Shown here piece by piece: positions 32,488-46,033 of a stretch of 64,000 nucleotides of DNA. Source of the stretch: Tetraselmis striata. Lineage: Eukaryota > Chlorophyta > Chlorodendrophyceae > Chlorodendrales > Chlorodendraceae. The notes beneath the pieces were generated by a model. That model did no database searches. It was given only the letters and a program-made list of their open reading frames with translations, and was not told the DNA's origin. Positions within the stretch are counted from its first letter, which is position 1. Each line of letters begins with the position of its first letter. The DNA lies in contig VCJN01002470.1 of NCBI GenBank assembly GCA_006384855.1, positions 62,001 to 126,000 of the forward strand, written 5' to 3'. Both the position numbers and the translations under genes were made by a program.

Positions 32488-34573
32488 CCGCCCCGTGCAT
32501 CTCGCTCTCTCATCTCGCTCTGTGTCGACCAGCTCCTCCGCTGGCACGGGCTGCCGATGCTGAACGTCAAGGCGCTCAGTCTCGAGCCCCCCCCCCCCCC
32601 CCCCCCCCCGCCTCACGTCCCAACTGCGACGTGCGGCAACTGTCGTCGGAGCACGTGCTTATAATAATACACAATGTGAGCTGGGTGCCGTCTGTGCTAT
32701 GTTCCTAGATACTGTTGTGACGTAGGCCGGCAGACGGTACATACTACGGATGACACCCAGCTGGCGGTGCTCTGCCCGATGATATCAGCAGTGCTGAATG
32801 GCTGCAGATGTTTCCATCCGGCGCTTGATATGAATTTCAGTCATGCAGGCACGCAAACATTGTAACTTTTTTTTTTCACAATGTGCTGGTGAAAGACACG
32901 GCCGGCATATGCTTGACTATTGCAGCTGCGCGTCCTGTGTGCTGCTGCGGGATGTGCTGACTGAATCCAGATTAGCATCGCACTTTGCAGAATCATCAGA
33001 TATTTTCCTGTACCCGCAGAGCATATTGGCGACCCGCCTGCAGGGCATCATCTGGAAAAACACAATAGGAGCACCAGGCATAGCATCAATGCCCCTTCTC
33101 AACAGTGTCAATACAGTGGCCATAAAGCGGGGGTGATATAAATGACTGATATATATTTTTAACATCGCGGCGCCGCGGGCGCGAGGCGCGCTCCTACTGC
33201 CCATTTACAGCGGCGGGACGACGCCGTCGCGCGGTATGTTCGCAGTAATGCGCTACTGCTGCTCATTAATGCTAGTGGCGCATCATCAGGGCGCATAGTA
33301 CACTTGCCCACACAATTGCGGAGTTGCGGGATTCAACCCATATGCCCAAGTGGTTGCATTGAGGCTGTGCCGGCGTGCATGCATCTACCCAAGGGTCATA
33401 CGGCTCGCGGGGCTAATGCGCTGTGATAGCGCGTCACACTCGATTGTTACGCGTTGTAGCCGTTGCCATCAATACCTTCATTTATGCCAGATGAGCAAAG
33501 TAGTGCTTGTGGCGATGGCGCGACAACACGACCAGAACTTGCGCCAGTGGTGCCCATACGTATACGCATGGGCCGCACTTGCCGCTGTACCCATACCACG
33601 TCGCCATTGACGTGCCGACTGTCCACCAAAAGTTTAGGGCAACTTAAAATATTTCATTTAGAGTGTTAGACAAGCCCTATGTATCGACTCCCCTGGTTTT
33701 CCGATTTTCGAATAAAACCGTAGGAAGATTATCGATTTAATCGTTGCATGCGCAAGCATGAGAGATTTTCTCTCGCGGTCTTCTTTCCGTGGGGCGAAGC
33801 TTCCATATGTAGTAGTGCAAGGCTACGTGCCCAGCATAGCGCGTTGTCGTGGACCGAGTGGCAAGAAAGTGGCACGTGCACTTGAATGCCCCTATCTTTT
33901 TATCCGTTGTGGTTGAAATCATGCTGAGAAATGGGGCGTCGAGTCGTGGCGCGTGTGTGCATCGCTCTAAGGGGGAGGGCATGCACCAAGTATGAGTGGC
34001 TCGTGTGCAAATACACCCAGCAAACTATCTCACCGCCGGGTATCGGGCTTTAGGACACAGTTGGCGTAAAGTTACGATACGCCCACGTTTTGACCACATC
34101 CTGAAACCAACGTCCAAGTTCTACCTGTTAACCTATATATATGTATTTTCATAGTGCCTAAACGAACTTGGCGTGTCCTGAAAAGTCCACCACCGCCTCA
34201 CGGTACGGACCCATCGACGAATATTTGAGACTAGTTCCAGAAACTTCGGAGCAATCCCTGAGCCGCTATGAAAATGCGCGTGCGTCCTAGCGATTGGCGA
34301 ATGCGTGCTCAACGAGGCGACACTTCATTGGCGATAGTACATCAATACACACCGTGCAGTGGCTCGTGCGAACATGGCCACACACCGCCCAACACCACCC
34401 TAGTTCCTTTGAAAACCCTAAATATCGTTTCTCGCCTATCCATGGCAAGCATGCGGCCATGGGCGCGCTATGCCATGCGCGGCGGCATGTCTTGCGTACC
34501 AGCCCTTGAGTTAAGGGGATACTTGAAACGCCCAATAATGTGGCGCCAGAACCACTTGTGTATAGGATCGTTT
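32488..34573. other. 3' flank of the ATPase gene and AT-richer spacer
   Basis: A poly-C run at about 32586-32609 lies in the presumed 3' UTR; a TGTAA occurs at about 32862. Beyond that there is only unsupported ORF noise. No gene is seen. Confidence 0.5.
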
Positions 34574-34800
34574 TTACATCAGTGCATTAACATATGCGCA
34601 CGACAAACAGAACTAAAAGCAACTATGAAAGGTTGGCAGCAAAAGAGAGACATAAGCCTGAAACCAACGTCGAGCAGGAGGCCAAGGAGCCAATAACCAA
34701 GGGGGAGCCAAGGGAACCACGAAGTCGCCAAGCTCCCAGGAACCAACGGGTCAAGGGAAGCACTGAAGCCAAGGAACGACCAAAAAGACCGACAAGGAAA
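34574..34800 (-). mobile_element. 5'-truncated LINE 3' end (copy 2)
   Basis: On the minus strand this matches the 3' untranslated part that follows the LINE coding end at 48784-49035, including GGCAACCTTTCATAGTTGC-like sequence and the terminal CTGATGTAA. Its short ORF is therefore not a gene. Confidence 0.75.
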
Positions 34801-34819
34801 CTCGTGTATAGGACAGTTG

Positions 34820-35641
34820 GGTAATCGAGTTTGATTAAACCCTATGATGATAAAGTTTAAACATAAATATGCACTGCTATTCCCGGGTTTCAGGTCATAC
34901 ATCCTAAATTCAGCTGCCCTACTATTCGTAAATTCAGACTTGGCTAAAACGGGGTCCGGGACTTGTTTATGTGGAGAGATACAGGATGACAACCGGGCGC
35001 GAAAAATAATGTATAATGTTATATGAATTTAAAAAAAATCCCTACACATTGATGTATGTAGTCGCTCTACGTATATCTGAATGAAAAAATAAAATAACGA
35101 ATATTTAACGATGCATCATTCTAAAGATAACAGTCTCTGTAGAGGACCTTTCTGATTGCCCTTTTTTTTGGTGATTTCCGATATCGCCTTCTGCTGCTAG
35201 TAGCTCATGTAGTCGCTAATTTATTCTAAAGATAACAACGACTAAAGTCGCTAAATATATTACGTGGCGGTGTCGCTAAAAATCCTTTATTTGTCGAATT
35301 ATTGTGGATAGCGACGACGGTGTGATGACGCCGCGCGACGACAGCACACCTCCATGTTTTAAAAACCAAACCCAACGTCACACCTATATCCATCCATCAG
35401 ACTGCTCGACAGCACTGCGGACGACGCTCCGACGGCCTCATATCACTGCGACGGCGAACCCTATCAACGCAGGAGGCGAAGCAGGCGGAAAGAACAGCAG
35501 GAGGACTGCGCGAAAAGCAGTAGAAACACACCAGCATATGTCCACGAAGCAACGTGGGGCGGGGCGGTTGTATCGTCGGCGAGTGAGGCGGCGACGCGCG
35601 TAGGGCGATATAATAAATCACATATTGTAACAATACAAAGG
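34820..35641. other. AT-rich spacer upstream of COX23-like gene
   Basis: Contains the interspersed motif block GATATCGCCTTCTGCTGCTA near 35180-35205 and several TAGTCGCT copies (about 35058, 35212). The 35304-35603 ORF looks non-coding. It presumably includes the promoter of the gene starting at 35642. Confidence 0.45.
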
Positions 35642-36036
35642 ATGACCATCGGCGGCCCGGATCGCGAGGCGCGCGGCTTCAAGGACGACAACCCCTGTCT
35701 GCAGGCGCACGAGGCCTCGCTGCGCTGCCAGATCAAGCACGGTCGCACCGACAAGTGCGAGGCACTGGTCGAGGCGTATAAGGGTTGCATGAAGGAGTGG
35801 GTGAGGCTCCTGCTACCCCCCGCCGCCTCTTAACAAAAGAAATGGAACACACACCCCGCTGAAACCCCCGGAACATCCCCTGTACCCCTCTGACCCCCCC
35901 CCCCCCCCCCCACTTCCCCAACTCCTTGTTCGTGGCGCCCCAGCAAGCCAAGGTGAAGGAGAATCGGCGCGCGGAGTCGGGCGGCGGCGACTTGGCGATG
36001 CTCAAGCGGATGGTGGGCTGGAGCGACGGCAAGTGA
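35642..36036 (+). CDS. COX23: Twin CX9C (CHCH) protein, COX23/CHCHD7-like
   Basis: Two exons, 35642-35800 and 35944-36036, give 83 residues. The first Cys pair (NPCLQAHEASLRC) and the second (KCEALVEAYKGCMKEW) are each spaced by exactly nine residues, defining a coiled-coil-helix-coiled-coil-helix fold. The Asn-Pro-Cys start and the basic stretch KVKENRRAE after the second pair resemble COX23. Such proteins are small intermembrane-space proteins imported through Mia40 oxidation, linked in yeast to copper delivery for cytochrome c oxidase. The intron has a C homopolymer (about 35897-35910). A TGTAA at 36140-36144 lies about 105 nt after the stop. Another small CX9C family member cannot be ruled out. 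Confidence 0.85.
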
Positions 36037-37088
36037 GCCGGGATCCTCCCCGGAGGGGGGGGGGGGGGGAGAGAGGCAACGCCCCGACCTCGCACCCCAG
36101 CTGGGAGGCAGCCCTGTGCTCATGTTTATGGGGATTGTCTGTAACGCCCAGCTTTCGCCCGCCTGCTGTGGAAGGACGCGCCTGCGAGGTTGGCGATGGG
36201 GGCGGCAAGTGGTCCGCCGTGAACCAACGCCCCCGGGACATGGTGTCCAACTGTCCCTACTATTCATTAAGTATCACCTCAGATGCCCCCGCCTCCGACC
36301 CGCTCCTCCCTTCTCACCAATGAGGAGCAGCCTTGAGCGAGTGACATGCCGGAGTCGCTGTGCGCTCTTCCACACAGAGCACACAACCCCAACAGCATGT
36401 GGCTCTTTGCTAGCATACGCGTTGAGTTGGGGGCAATCCCGCCGCTCAGCCACCTTCCCTGCGACTGCTCCTTCCCTCTCGGAGTCTCTCTACCCTCGCA
36501 CACCCTCATCGCATGGCTAATGGCGGTGCGTTGTATCGCTGCTGAGGACAAGCGGGGAGACCGCCCCGCTGCCGCCAAGCACCATTCTCACCACTGCGGC
36601 GTAAGGCTGGTGTGGGCGATGCCGAGGACTTGAGCCGCTGCTGAACACGAGGGTGAGCAGGGGGCCGGGGGAGGGAGAGATCTTTTGTTTTGAGGGGGGG
36701 AAGGGGGGGCATAAAGGGGCATGAGAGGGGATTGAGACCAGCAGCATGAGCGCACGAGGAACGGCAGGTTCTGCGTGATGGCGATGAGGATCATGGCGAT
36801 GTTGATGGTGGAGCTCGTAGAGGGGGCACGGGGCCCCAATTCACTGGCGCCTTGGCGCGCCATCGGGCACGCCATCAGCCTATATGCGAAGAGGCCTGAC
36901 GGCAGCTGAGGATCCCCCCCCCCCCCCCCCCCTAAACCCCCCCCCTTCCCCCCCCCCCCCGACCACCACATGCACCAAATGGCCAGCACAGCGCCAGTTA
37001 CATCTCGTCCCGAGTACCAAACAGCACCCCACAATCACACCGGCGCCCCCTCATCGCGGCGCGGGCGGCCTGCCACATCGCTGCCGCC
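36037..37088. other. Convergent intergenic region between COX23-like and THO2
   Basis: About 1.05 kb separating two 3' ends. It has a TGTAA at 36140, G/C homopolymers (36057-36069, 36907-36922) and no coding evidence. Confidence 0.6.
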
Positions 37089-40000
37089 TCATCTCGCCGC
37101 CTTTTTGGGCGCCGGGACAAACTCGATGGCGCGGTGCTTGGAGCGGCCGGGCTTGGGGGCCGCCTCGCCCGCCTCCTTGGCCGGTGGTGGCGCAGGCGCG
37201 GGGGCGGGCGCAGGGGCGGGCGTGGGGGCGGGCGCGGGGGCAGGCGCAGGGGCGGGCGCGTCGGCCCGCTCGCCGCCCCCGCCGCGGCGCTTCTTGTCCG
37301 CCGGCACCTCGCCCTCCTCGGCGGCGGCGTCCCCGCCGCGGCGCTTCTTTTCGCGCCGCCGCTCCTTGCCCTCCTTGCCGCGGCGCGCTGCCCGGCCCTC
37401 CGGCGCGCGCTCCCCCTCCTCCGCCTCGCCCTCCTCCGCCCCCTCGCGCCGCCGCTTGCTCCCGTGGTGGTGGCCGCCGTGGCGCTGGCGGCCGCCGCCC
37501 TCCTTCGCCTCCTCCACCACCTCCCCCTCCTCCCCCTCTTCCTTCTCCACCTCCCGGGTGCGCTTCCGCCCGCCGCCGCCGCCTCCCTCCTCCGCCGACT
37601 TCCCCCGGTCGCCGCGCCTCTCCTTGCCCTCCTCTCTCTCCCTCTCCCTCCCCCCGCCGCCGCGGGCCTCCCGCTCCTTGCGCCGCTCCGCCGCGCCGCC
37701 CTCCTTGCCCTCCTCCGCCTGGACCTTGCCGCCGCCCTCCCTCGCCGCCGCCTCCTTCGCAGCAGGCTTGCCCTCCCTGCCGCCGTCCTTCTTGCCGCCG
37801 TCCCTTGTGGTCTCCGCCCTGACGCCGGCCTTTCCCCCCTTCCCCCCCCTGCCGCCCTCCTCCCTGCCGGCAGCCCCCTCGGCGCCGACCCTCTTGCCAC
37901 CGTCCTCCTTCCCGGCCGGCGCCTTGGACTCCTTCCCGGCACCCGCCTTGGAGTCCTTCCCGGCACCCGCCTTGACGCCGTCCTCCTTGGCAGTCGGCGC
38001 CTTGGCCTCCTTGCCGGCGGGCGCCTTGGCCTCCACCTGCACAGTCACCTTGGCGTCCTTGCCGGCCGGCGCCTTGGCCTCCCTGCCGGGTGCCTTGGAC
38101 TCATTGCCGCCATCGGCCTTGGCGTCGTCCTTGCCGGCACCCGCCTTGGCGCCGTCCTCCTTGGCCGCTTTGTCCACCTGCGCCTTGGGCTCCTTGGCGA
38201 CGTCCTTGTCCGCCGGCGCCTTGGCCTCCCTGCTGGGCGCCTTGGCCTCCTTGCCGCCGTCGTCCTTGCCAGGCGACGCCTTGGCGCCACCCCCCTTGGC
38301 CGCTTTGTCCGCCGGCGCCTTGGGCTCCTTGCCAGCCAACGCCTTGCCGCCGTCCTCCTTGGCCGCCTTGCCCGGCGGCGGCTTTGACCTCTTTGCCGAG
38401 TCGGGGAAGTACTCTTCGTCGTCCACCATGGAGGTCCGCATCTGCATCTCCAGCTGCACCCAGGCACAGTCGCCCATCAGCGCCGCCCCCCCCTGCGCAC
38501 GGCCAAGCCACCGAGGGGCGCTGCCGGGCAGCTATCAACGCAGCGGGACCGGGCTTGGCAAAAGCACCAGCCAGTCAAGAGAAGGGCGGGTGGCTTGGCT
38601 TGGGGGCAGGCAGGCAGGCAGGCGGCCGCAGCCACCTGATTGCGCTGTGCTGTGGCTACGGCGGGGCTTCCAGAGAAAGCGGGCGGGGATGGGTGGGGCT
38701 GGGGGCATAGACGGTTGAAAGGTTCTAGGCCCGCCCCCTGTCTGGCCGGCCGGCAGAGCGGGGGGGGGGGGGGGGGGGGGGGCGCGCTACCTGCGAGTTG
38801 TACATGTTGGCGAACATCTTGAGGTCCTCCCGGGTCTCGCGCTCGATCACCTTCTTCACCGCCGCCTGCAGGCTCTGCCCCAGCCTCTTCTTGGCTGGGA
38901 AGGGAATCTGCGCGCCGAGGCAAGAAATGCCAGAAAGGGCGGCCAGGGGGGGGGGGGGGGGAGGACAGGATTAAGTAACAACAAAGCTTCTCTTAGATAA
39001 AGCAGGCCTAAACCAAAGCTTTACACACAGGGACAGCTTCCTTCCCATCTAAATGTCATGTATCGGAAAAGCGAGGGATAAAATTGCGGTTTCTGCTCAT
39101 CTGAAACCATTTGCCGCCAACCAGCGAGAGGCCCCATGGCGCCCCGCAGCGGACCATGCCGCAGCGCGGCGTTGAGGCATCGCGTCGGCGCCATCCGGCC
39201 GCGCACCTTGACGAGCGCCACCAGCACCAGCAGCGTCGCGCGGAGCTGCGTGTACTCCTTGGAGTCCAGCGCCTTGACAAAGGTCGCGGTCAGCAGGTAC
39301 TGCCACCTGCAGTCACAGCAGCGTGCTCAGCCGGGCGGGAACCCCGCATACCTAACCGCGCCGCCGACGAGCACATACGGTATCAAAGCTAGCACGGCTC
39401 AGGCAGGGGGCACGGCACGGTGATGAGGGCACTGGCCACGGGTGCCGACGCGGCAATAACGCCACTGCGAATGAGCGTTTGCCCAACATGTCAGAGGTCA
39501 AAAATAAAGATAACTGAAGCAGAAATATGGGAATGTTCCAATTGATACAGAATGCAGACCGACTGAGAGGCTTCCGCATTACGAGCTGGTGTAGCTGTGT
39601 CGGCACCCGCACCAGAGCCCCGCATGCCCTGCACAAGCAAGATCCTCAAGAAATCGTCGCTTCAGATGGACGACAAATGTCCATTTGTGCCCCCAATTTG
39701 GGGCTGACATTTTGGGTTCTCATACGCAGGTAATACGTTGACACTGGACTAACCATTAGTCTATTAGGACGGAAGCTCGGCAATTAGACAAATTACTAGA
39801 AGAGCACAGAAAAGAAATAGTAACAGAAAACGTGTCGATAGTTTGGATTCTTAGGAAAAAACTGTCGGATGTTCTCAGTCGAATTGCGATTCGATATCGG
39901 AAAGCACTCAGGACATTGTTTGAGTTTGTATTGCCCTTTCAGTTGGGAAAAATTTACGTGCATTGTTTGAAATCAGATAGCGAATGCGGGACGGATGCAC

Positions 40001-43000
40001 AACGATTCAATGAAGGTTGTAAATCACACCGGCAGCATTATGAGTAAGACTTGTACGCGTCAGGGAATCCTTATCCAGTAAAACTAAACGCGTGTATAAC
40101 TAGTAAGGCCGCGCATCCCACTTTGAGTCGTTTCCGCACATAAGCTTACGGGTACTCGGTACAATAGTAAGGATTAAATGTAGCGCGTTTGGCAGTAAGG
40201 ATTGCAGACATAAAGGAACACGCAATCCTTACTATTGCGTCTGAACAGTCTATTGCAACGAAACTTCGGTAACAATAATAAGATGAGAGTAGAATTGTAC
40301 CAGAACATAATAGAAATTGGAAAAAAAGCTAGAATGGTGGCAAAACACATCCAGGCACCGCAGCAACGCCATTTATTATTTTGGCCACCTACGCGCTAGT
40401 ATATAATAATCGGGGGCTGCAGTCACTATATAATGGTATTGCCATTTCAGCTGCAGGAGATCCTGGTCTCCCAGCGCGCGCCTTGCACGCCGGGAGCGAT
40501 GGGCACGACGTCCTCAGCCCCGCCTCACCAAGGCTGGGCGGACAGTGCGCTGGCCGGGCGCACCTGCTGGTGATCCTGCGGAACTGGTCGAAGGTGGCGT
40601 GCGGGGCAGCAGGGTCCGTGAGCTTGATGCGGAAGCCGGGCTGCTGCGCTACGTGGTTGTACAGCGCCGAGCTGCTGCGCCATGCCTCGGTGGTGCTGAG
40701 GATGTCCTTCAGGAAGATGGCCAGGTTGCTGGCCTCGCGGTCCGTGATGCAGATGACCTAGTGCGGGCGCGGCCCAGGGCAGGTAGGCGCAGCCGTCAGT
40801 GAGAGAAGGGCCCTCTTGCCCCTCTGCCGCTGTCAGCCTTGTGTGGGCTACCCTGCCCCCATCGGCTGCCCTCATGGCCAATAGATGACCCCCCCCCCCC
40901 CCCACACACACACACACGCACAATGTAGGTGAATATCAACATATTCTGTGATCCAGCTCAACGACACATGCATGTACTCCTGCTTTAGTGGTATGTAAAT
41001 CATTGTTCTACGAAACGTTCGTCTGTGTTTAATTAAGTATCCGTGTGCGGTGTGTTGTGTGCGATGTAGACGCGCTAAATAAGTTCGAAAAATGCCTACC
41101 ATTATGTTGTGATTGGCTTGTTTCTCAACCGTAAGAATAACAGTACAGTTGTAACTGATATCCTGATAGCAGTGATCGTGATAATCGCTGTCAACGCGGC
41201 TTCAATGCCAGCATGCCGGATCGGGTTGTTCCCATCAGATTTATACTGTCCGACAGCGGCGCGGCGAGATGGAAGGGAATTCATGACGACAGGGCCGCCA
41301 GGGGGGGACGTTGGGGGGGGGGGGGGGGGGGGTTGGCAGGCAGCGTAGCGCACCCGATTGACCAGCAGCTTGAGGACCTTGTCAAAAAACACGAGCGAGG
41401 AGAACGACGGCGTGCCCATCTCGATCAGCAGCTTGGCAAACTTGCAGCAGTACATGGCGTCGGTGGGGCTGAACATCACGCGCGGCACCACGCAGTGCTG
41501 AATGAACATCATCACTGCGCCGTTACTGTCATTGGAATTCGCAGATTTCTGCGATGGGGGCGGCAGCCGGCTGGCCGTCAGGCGGGGTGCTCGCAGCGCG
41601 AGGTGGTGGTGGATGCCGGCTGATGAAGACAGCAAAAGGCACGGCATGCGCTCGGCAGGGCATCCCATACCTGCAGCCAGGAATCCTTCTCGGCGCGCAG
41701 GGTGGCGTGCACGCGTGCCACGCGCTTCTCCTGCTCTTCCATCTCCGCCGCCAGCCGGTCCACCGTCTCCACCAGCCGCCCGCGCTCCTTCTTCAGCATG
41801 GCCGCCTCGTCGCTGGGGCTGCCCTCGCGCGCGCGCTGGCTGTACTGCATCTCGCGCCCGCGCTCCTGCAGCTGCGTGTCCTTGTGCCGAATCAGCCCCT
41901 TCAGGCGCTCAATCTCGCTCTTGTACCTGCCGCGCCGCCGCTTGGGGCGTCAGCCCCCCCGCCCCCTAAAACCATCAACACCAACATCTGCTCGAACTAT
42001 TCCTTTAGCACGAAACATGCCATCAGTGGCCGCTCACGATCACCCCCTCAGTAAATGTCTCTGATGATTACATAGCAGGATAGCAGAGCCCATGGGTGGG
42101 TGCAGCACATGCGGACCTGTCCTTTGGCACGTAAATGTCGTACAGGGTGTACGTCCAGAAGGTCACGTACAGGTTGGGGCTGATGCCGTTCCAGGCCTGC
42201 AGGGGGAGCATGCCGTGTACCGCCGCCGTGACCTCTGTCCACGACAGCGGCAGCTGGGTGCCGGGTGAGCCTCCGCTGGCGCCGGCATCTGTGGTGGCAC
42301 CCGCACAGTAGCGTTAGGACAAGGAGGAGGAGGAGGCCTTGCGAAAGTCAGCCTGGAAATATGTTTGCCTGCCAACATAAAACGATCGAGCCCTCAGCTA
42401 TCCGGCGTCGACCCCCACTGCAATACGATGGGCTATAGCATCAGAGTTTCAATGCCAGAATGCTCCGTCTCGGGTACCAGCTGTAGCTTTAGCTGCTCTT
42501 GATTCGGTCTACAAAAGGCTGTACGCATGCATGTGCCATGCAAGGGCGGAAAAGGGGGGGGGGGGGGGGGGGGGGGGTGAGCGCACCTGATGCAGCTGCG
42601 GGTGCTTCGCCCTCCTCCATTTCCTCATCTTCATTCTTGGGCTCCGCCTCCGACGCTCGCGGGAGGGCCTGCAGCACTGGCCGCCACATGGCGAAGATGA
42701 CCTCCGCGTCGAGGCGGTACTCGGAGTGCATCTTCTCCATCGACGGCATGAGCTTCATGTACTGCTGCGCGTCCGGAATGGCAGACTGCAGAAACTCCAC
42801 GTACTGCCGCCGGGAACAGGGGGCAACTTGCGCTCAGTGGACTGTCATGCAGAGATGAGGCGCCAGCCGCATTGCTCAGGGGGGAGGAGGGGGGGGGGGA
42901 GGGGGGGCACCTGGCAGAAAGTCTGCTGGCAGCGATCGTACAGCTCCCCAATGCCCTTGAGCGGAATGAAGGAGGTCTGGGTGATGATCAGATTGCGCTG

Positions 43001-46000
43001 CTGCGCCATGAGCACCGCCAGCGGCAGAAGCAGCTGGTTCTCTACGGTCCCCTGCAAGGTCATGGCAGCCCCTCTCAGTCCATGTCACCCCGCATGACGC
43101 TTGGAAAGGGAGGGTTCAGCCAGAAGGGAGGGGTGTCGAGCGGGGAGCAGGTGCAGCTTCGCACCCTCTGCAGAGCGTCCAGCAGGCGGCGGGTGCCGCG
43201 CTGCAGCGCCTTGCGGTTGCGAGCGGTGCTGGAGAGGGTGATGGTCTCGTGCCGCAGCGACTCGCCGCCGGCCAGTGCTTCTACCTGTCCCTCGTTCAGG
43301 TCGTCCACCGTGATAATACCCTGCGCCAACAGGCCAAGCGCGGCAATGAGCGGCGGCATATTCACGCTCCGGAAGGATATCAAGGCTGACCATGGGATGC
43401 AGTGGTGGTGGTGGTGGTCGTGGTGACGTGTATATACGTGTGTGTATGGGATTGTCTAGCAAGTGCACGTGAGGGAGTGAGTTGGGCGGGGTGGGCGAGG
43501 TGATCACCGTGACTTGCGTGATGATCTCCTTCAGCACAAGCATGTCGTAGCTCTCCTGCTGTTTCAGCTGATTGGTCACATACTGCACCGGAGCGCGAGG
43601 ATCGTAGGGTTAGGCTGCGTGGGCAGTAGGAGTGCACACGGCCCGTACAAAAGGCCGGCGGCAAGGGGGTGGCTGGCACACCTGGCACAGCGCGGTCATC
43701 TCCACATCCGGGAAGCGCTTGCACACTTGGCCAGCCAGCTCCGACAGGTTGCAGAGCCAGTCCGCGAGGTTGATCCCGTCCTCCTTGAGCTTCTTGCTCC
43801 GCGTCATTGACAGGCGGTCCAGGATGACGAATGTGAGCGCGTCGTAGCCCATGGGGGTCAGGTACTTGAGGGACTCGAGCAGCGGCTCGCCTATTTGGCT
43901 GCAGCCGTACGCCTCAATCTGTGTCCACCGGGCCGCAAAAACAGTCAAACACTGGGCATCGAGCCCCACTTGGTGTGGGCGCATTTGAATTGCAGCAGAT
44001 GGGTGAACATAACTTCATGGCGCCCGGGTTTGCGTGTCACATGGACGCTAATACCGCAAATGGAACACAGGCATGTTGTAACTCTCCCCCACACACACAC
44101 GAGTCCATGGCACTGTCATGACCACATGGCACTAACATGCTCAGGCATGACACAGCCCACAAGCACCCCCTGAGAAAGAGGCAACTCGACACAGTAAGAG
44201 CAAGTAGCAACCTGCATCACGATTGCCTCCATCACTGCCAGGGGGGCGGCGTGCGCAATCTTGCCGACGGTGCGGCCCAGGGGCTTCAGCTTCTTCTTGC
44301 GCTCAGCGCGATCCTGCTCAGCGCACAGTCCGCGCAGCCCCGCGCCCACTTAGTCTACACACGACCTTGAATTTCCGTAAGACAACGCAGGGCGCGAGTT
44401 GCGAGAGGCACGAGCCGCGCACCTGGGGGACGTGCAGCCGCTTCAGGATCCGCTTCACCTCGATGCTGCCCTTCTTTGCGACCGCCTTCAGGAAGGGATT
44501 CTTCTCACCGGCAGTCTGCGAGCATGCCGTTGAAGAGTCTCAGCATTGAGAAAGCAGCGGCACGTGAAGCGGCGAAAAACCGTGCGAACACTATGAAAGA
44601 GCGGGATCCGAGAGCGGCTGCTGAGGCAGCTGTGGGCAGGGGTGGAGTGGAGGGGGCACACCGTGAGCTTGGCGTACACAAAGAAGCGGCCGGTGTAGGG
44701 TAGCGTACTCAGCAGCTCCCAGAGCTCACTGGCTATGGCTGGATTGGCTGGGTACATGTTGGCTGCGGGGGCAATGCTCTTGTGCAGCGCCGTGATCACC
44801 TGGTTTTGCCAAACGGATAGCATAATTGGGAGGAGGGAGGATTGCTAGGCGGGCGGATTGAGACTAGCCGCATGGATGGTGCTGATTTCCGTCCGAGGTG
44901 GGCCCGGAGAGGGGGGGGGGAGGGGGGCAAGGCAAGGTACCTGCTGCTGGAGCTGCGGCTGCGAGGCAAGGCACCACCTGAAGATGCGCATCAGCTTCAT
45001 CAGCAGCTTGATGTCGCGGAAGATCCACATGCCCAGATGATCTAGCGTCTGGAAGACCTGTGGCGGGACGTCGTCGGGGCCCGCCTGCACAGCAACGGGT
45101 GACTCAGCGCCCCCCCCCCCCCCCCCCCCCTCTCTCCCTCTCCCCCGCCTTTGCATCCGCTATCTGTACTGCCGGGGCGTGCTGCCAAGTGACGGGCGGC
45201 GGCAATTAGGCGGCCGCACCTTGCCGGGGTTTCGGCTCTTGAAGCAGCGTTGGTATATCGGAGTGACCAACATGTCCAGCCGGCAGCACATCGCACGGCC
45301 CAGCTCAGGGAATGCCGCGGGCTCAAATGCGAGCGGCTTGAGCAGCTCCAGCATGGCGTGGACGGCATCCCACTCGCCCGCCTAGCGCAGCGGCACACCG
45401 GCCTCCCCTCAGAGGGCGGCCCAGCACAGGAGGAACGATGCGACCTCGACGTGGGATAGATCCGCCACGCGCGGGGCAGACGTAGGGAGTGGGGGGCTGG
45501 CGATGCTGCCGCAGTGGAGTGGGTCGCCGCACCTCGACCAGCGCCACCAGCACCGCCACCTTCTGGTTGTGCTGCCCCAATTCAGCGCCAAACGCGGCGT
45601 CCATGCCGCGCGCATCCAGGTCCAGCGGCTGTGCGCCCGTGTTGGGCGCCGGCTTGGCCGGGGCCTTGGACACATCCGCCAGGTTGATCACGCCGATGTT
45701 GCTCGCGGTGTTGTCCATCTTGGCCCACGCGGAGTCGTAGGCCTTGGCAAAGTCCTCGTTGCTGGGCGCCAGGTGGGCAAAGACAGCGTCCAGCGGCACC
45801 AGCTGCACCTGGTGGTGGCCGGCCGCGTGGAGCCCGAGCGTGGGCACAAGGTTAGGCCAGGCTGCACGGGGCATCGCGCTCACAGGGTGGGGCCTAGTAG
45901 GGGCTCCGTTGACTGAGGAGACTGCTCTCTCAAGCAGGTCGTTTCATGTGCATGGGATGGAGGGCTTCGCCAGCAGCCGTGCAGAGTGCTTGGCAGGGGG

Positions 46001-46001
46001 T

Positions 46002-46033
<32 letters not shown>

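Noticed and set aside
31556..32563. 335-codon plus ORF and 214-codon minus ORF over the ATPase tail
   Set aside because: Repeat-driven shadows of the Cys/His repeat frame, which continues in phase from the conserved catalytic domain.
34594..34824. 76-codon Lys/Glu-rich ORF as a gene
   Set aside because: It is the reverse complement of a LINE 3' UTR present in three copies.
36884..38718. Plus-strand ORFs of 312, 417 and 582 codons and a 206-codon ORF
   Set aside because: Mirror frames of the low-complexity THO2 tail exon, composed almost only of Pro, Ser, Leu, Ala and Arg.
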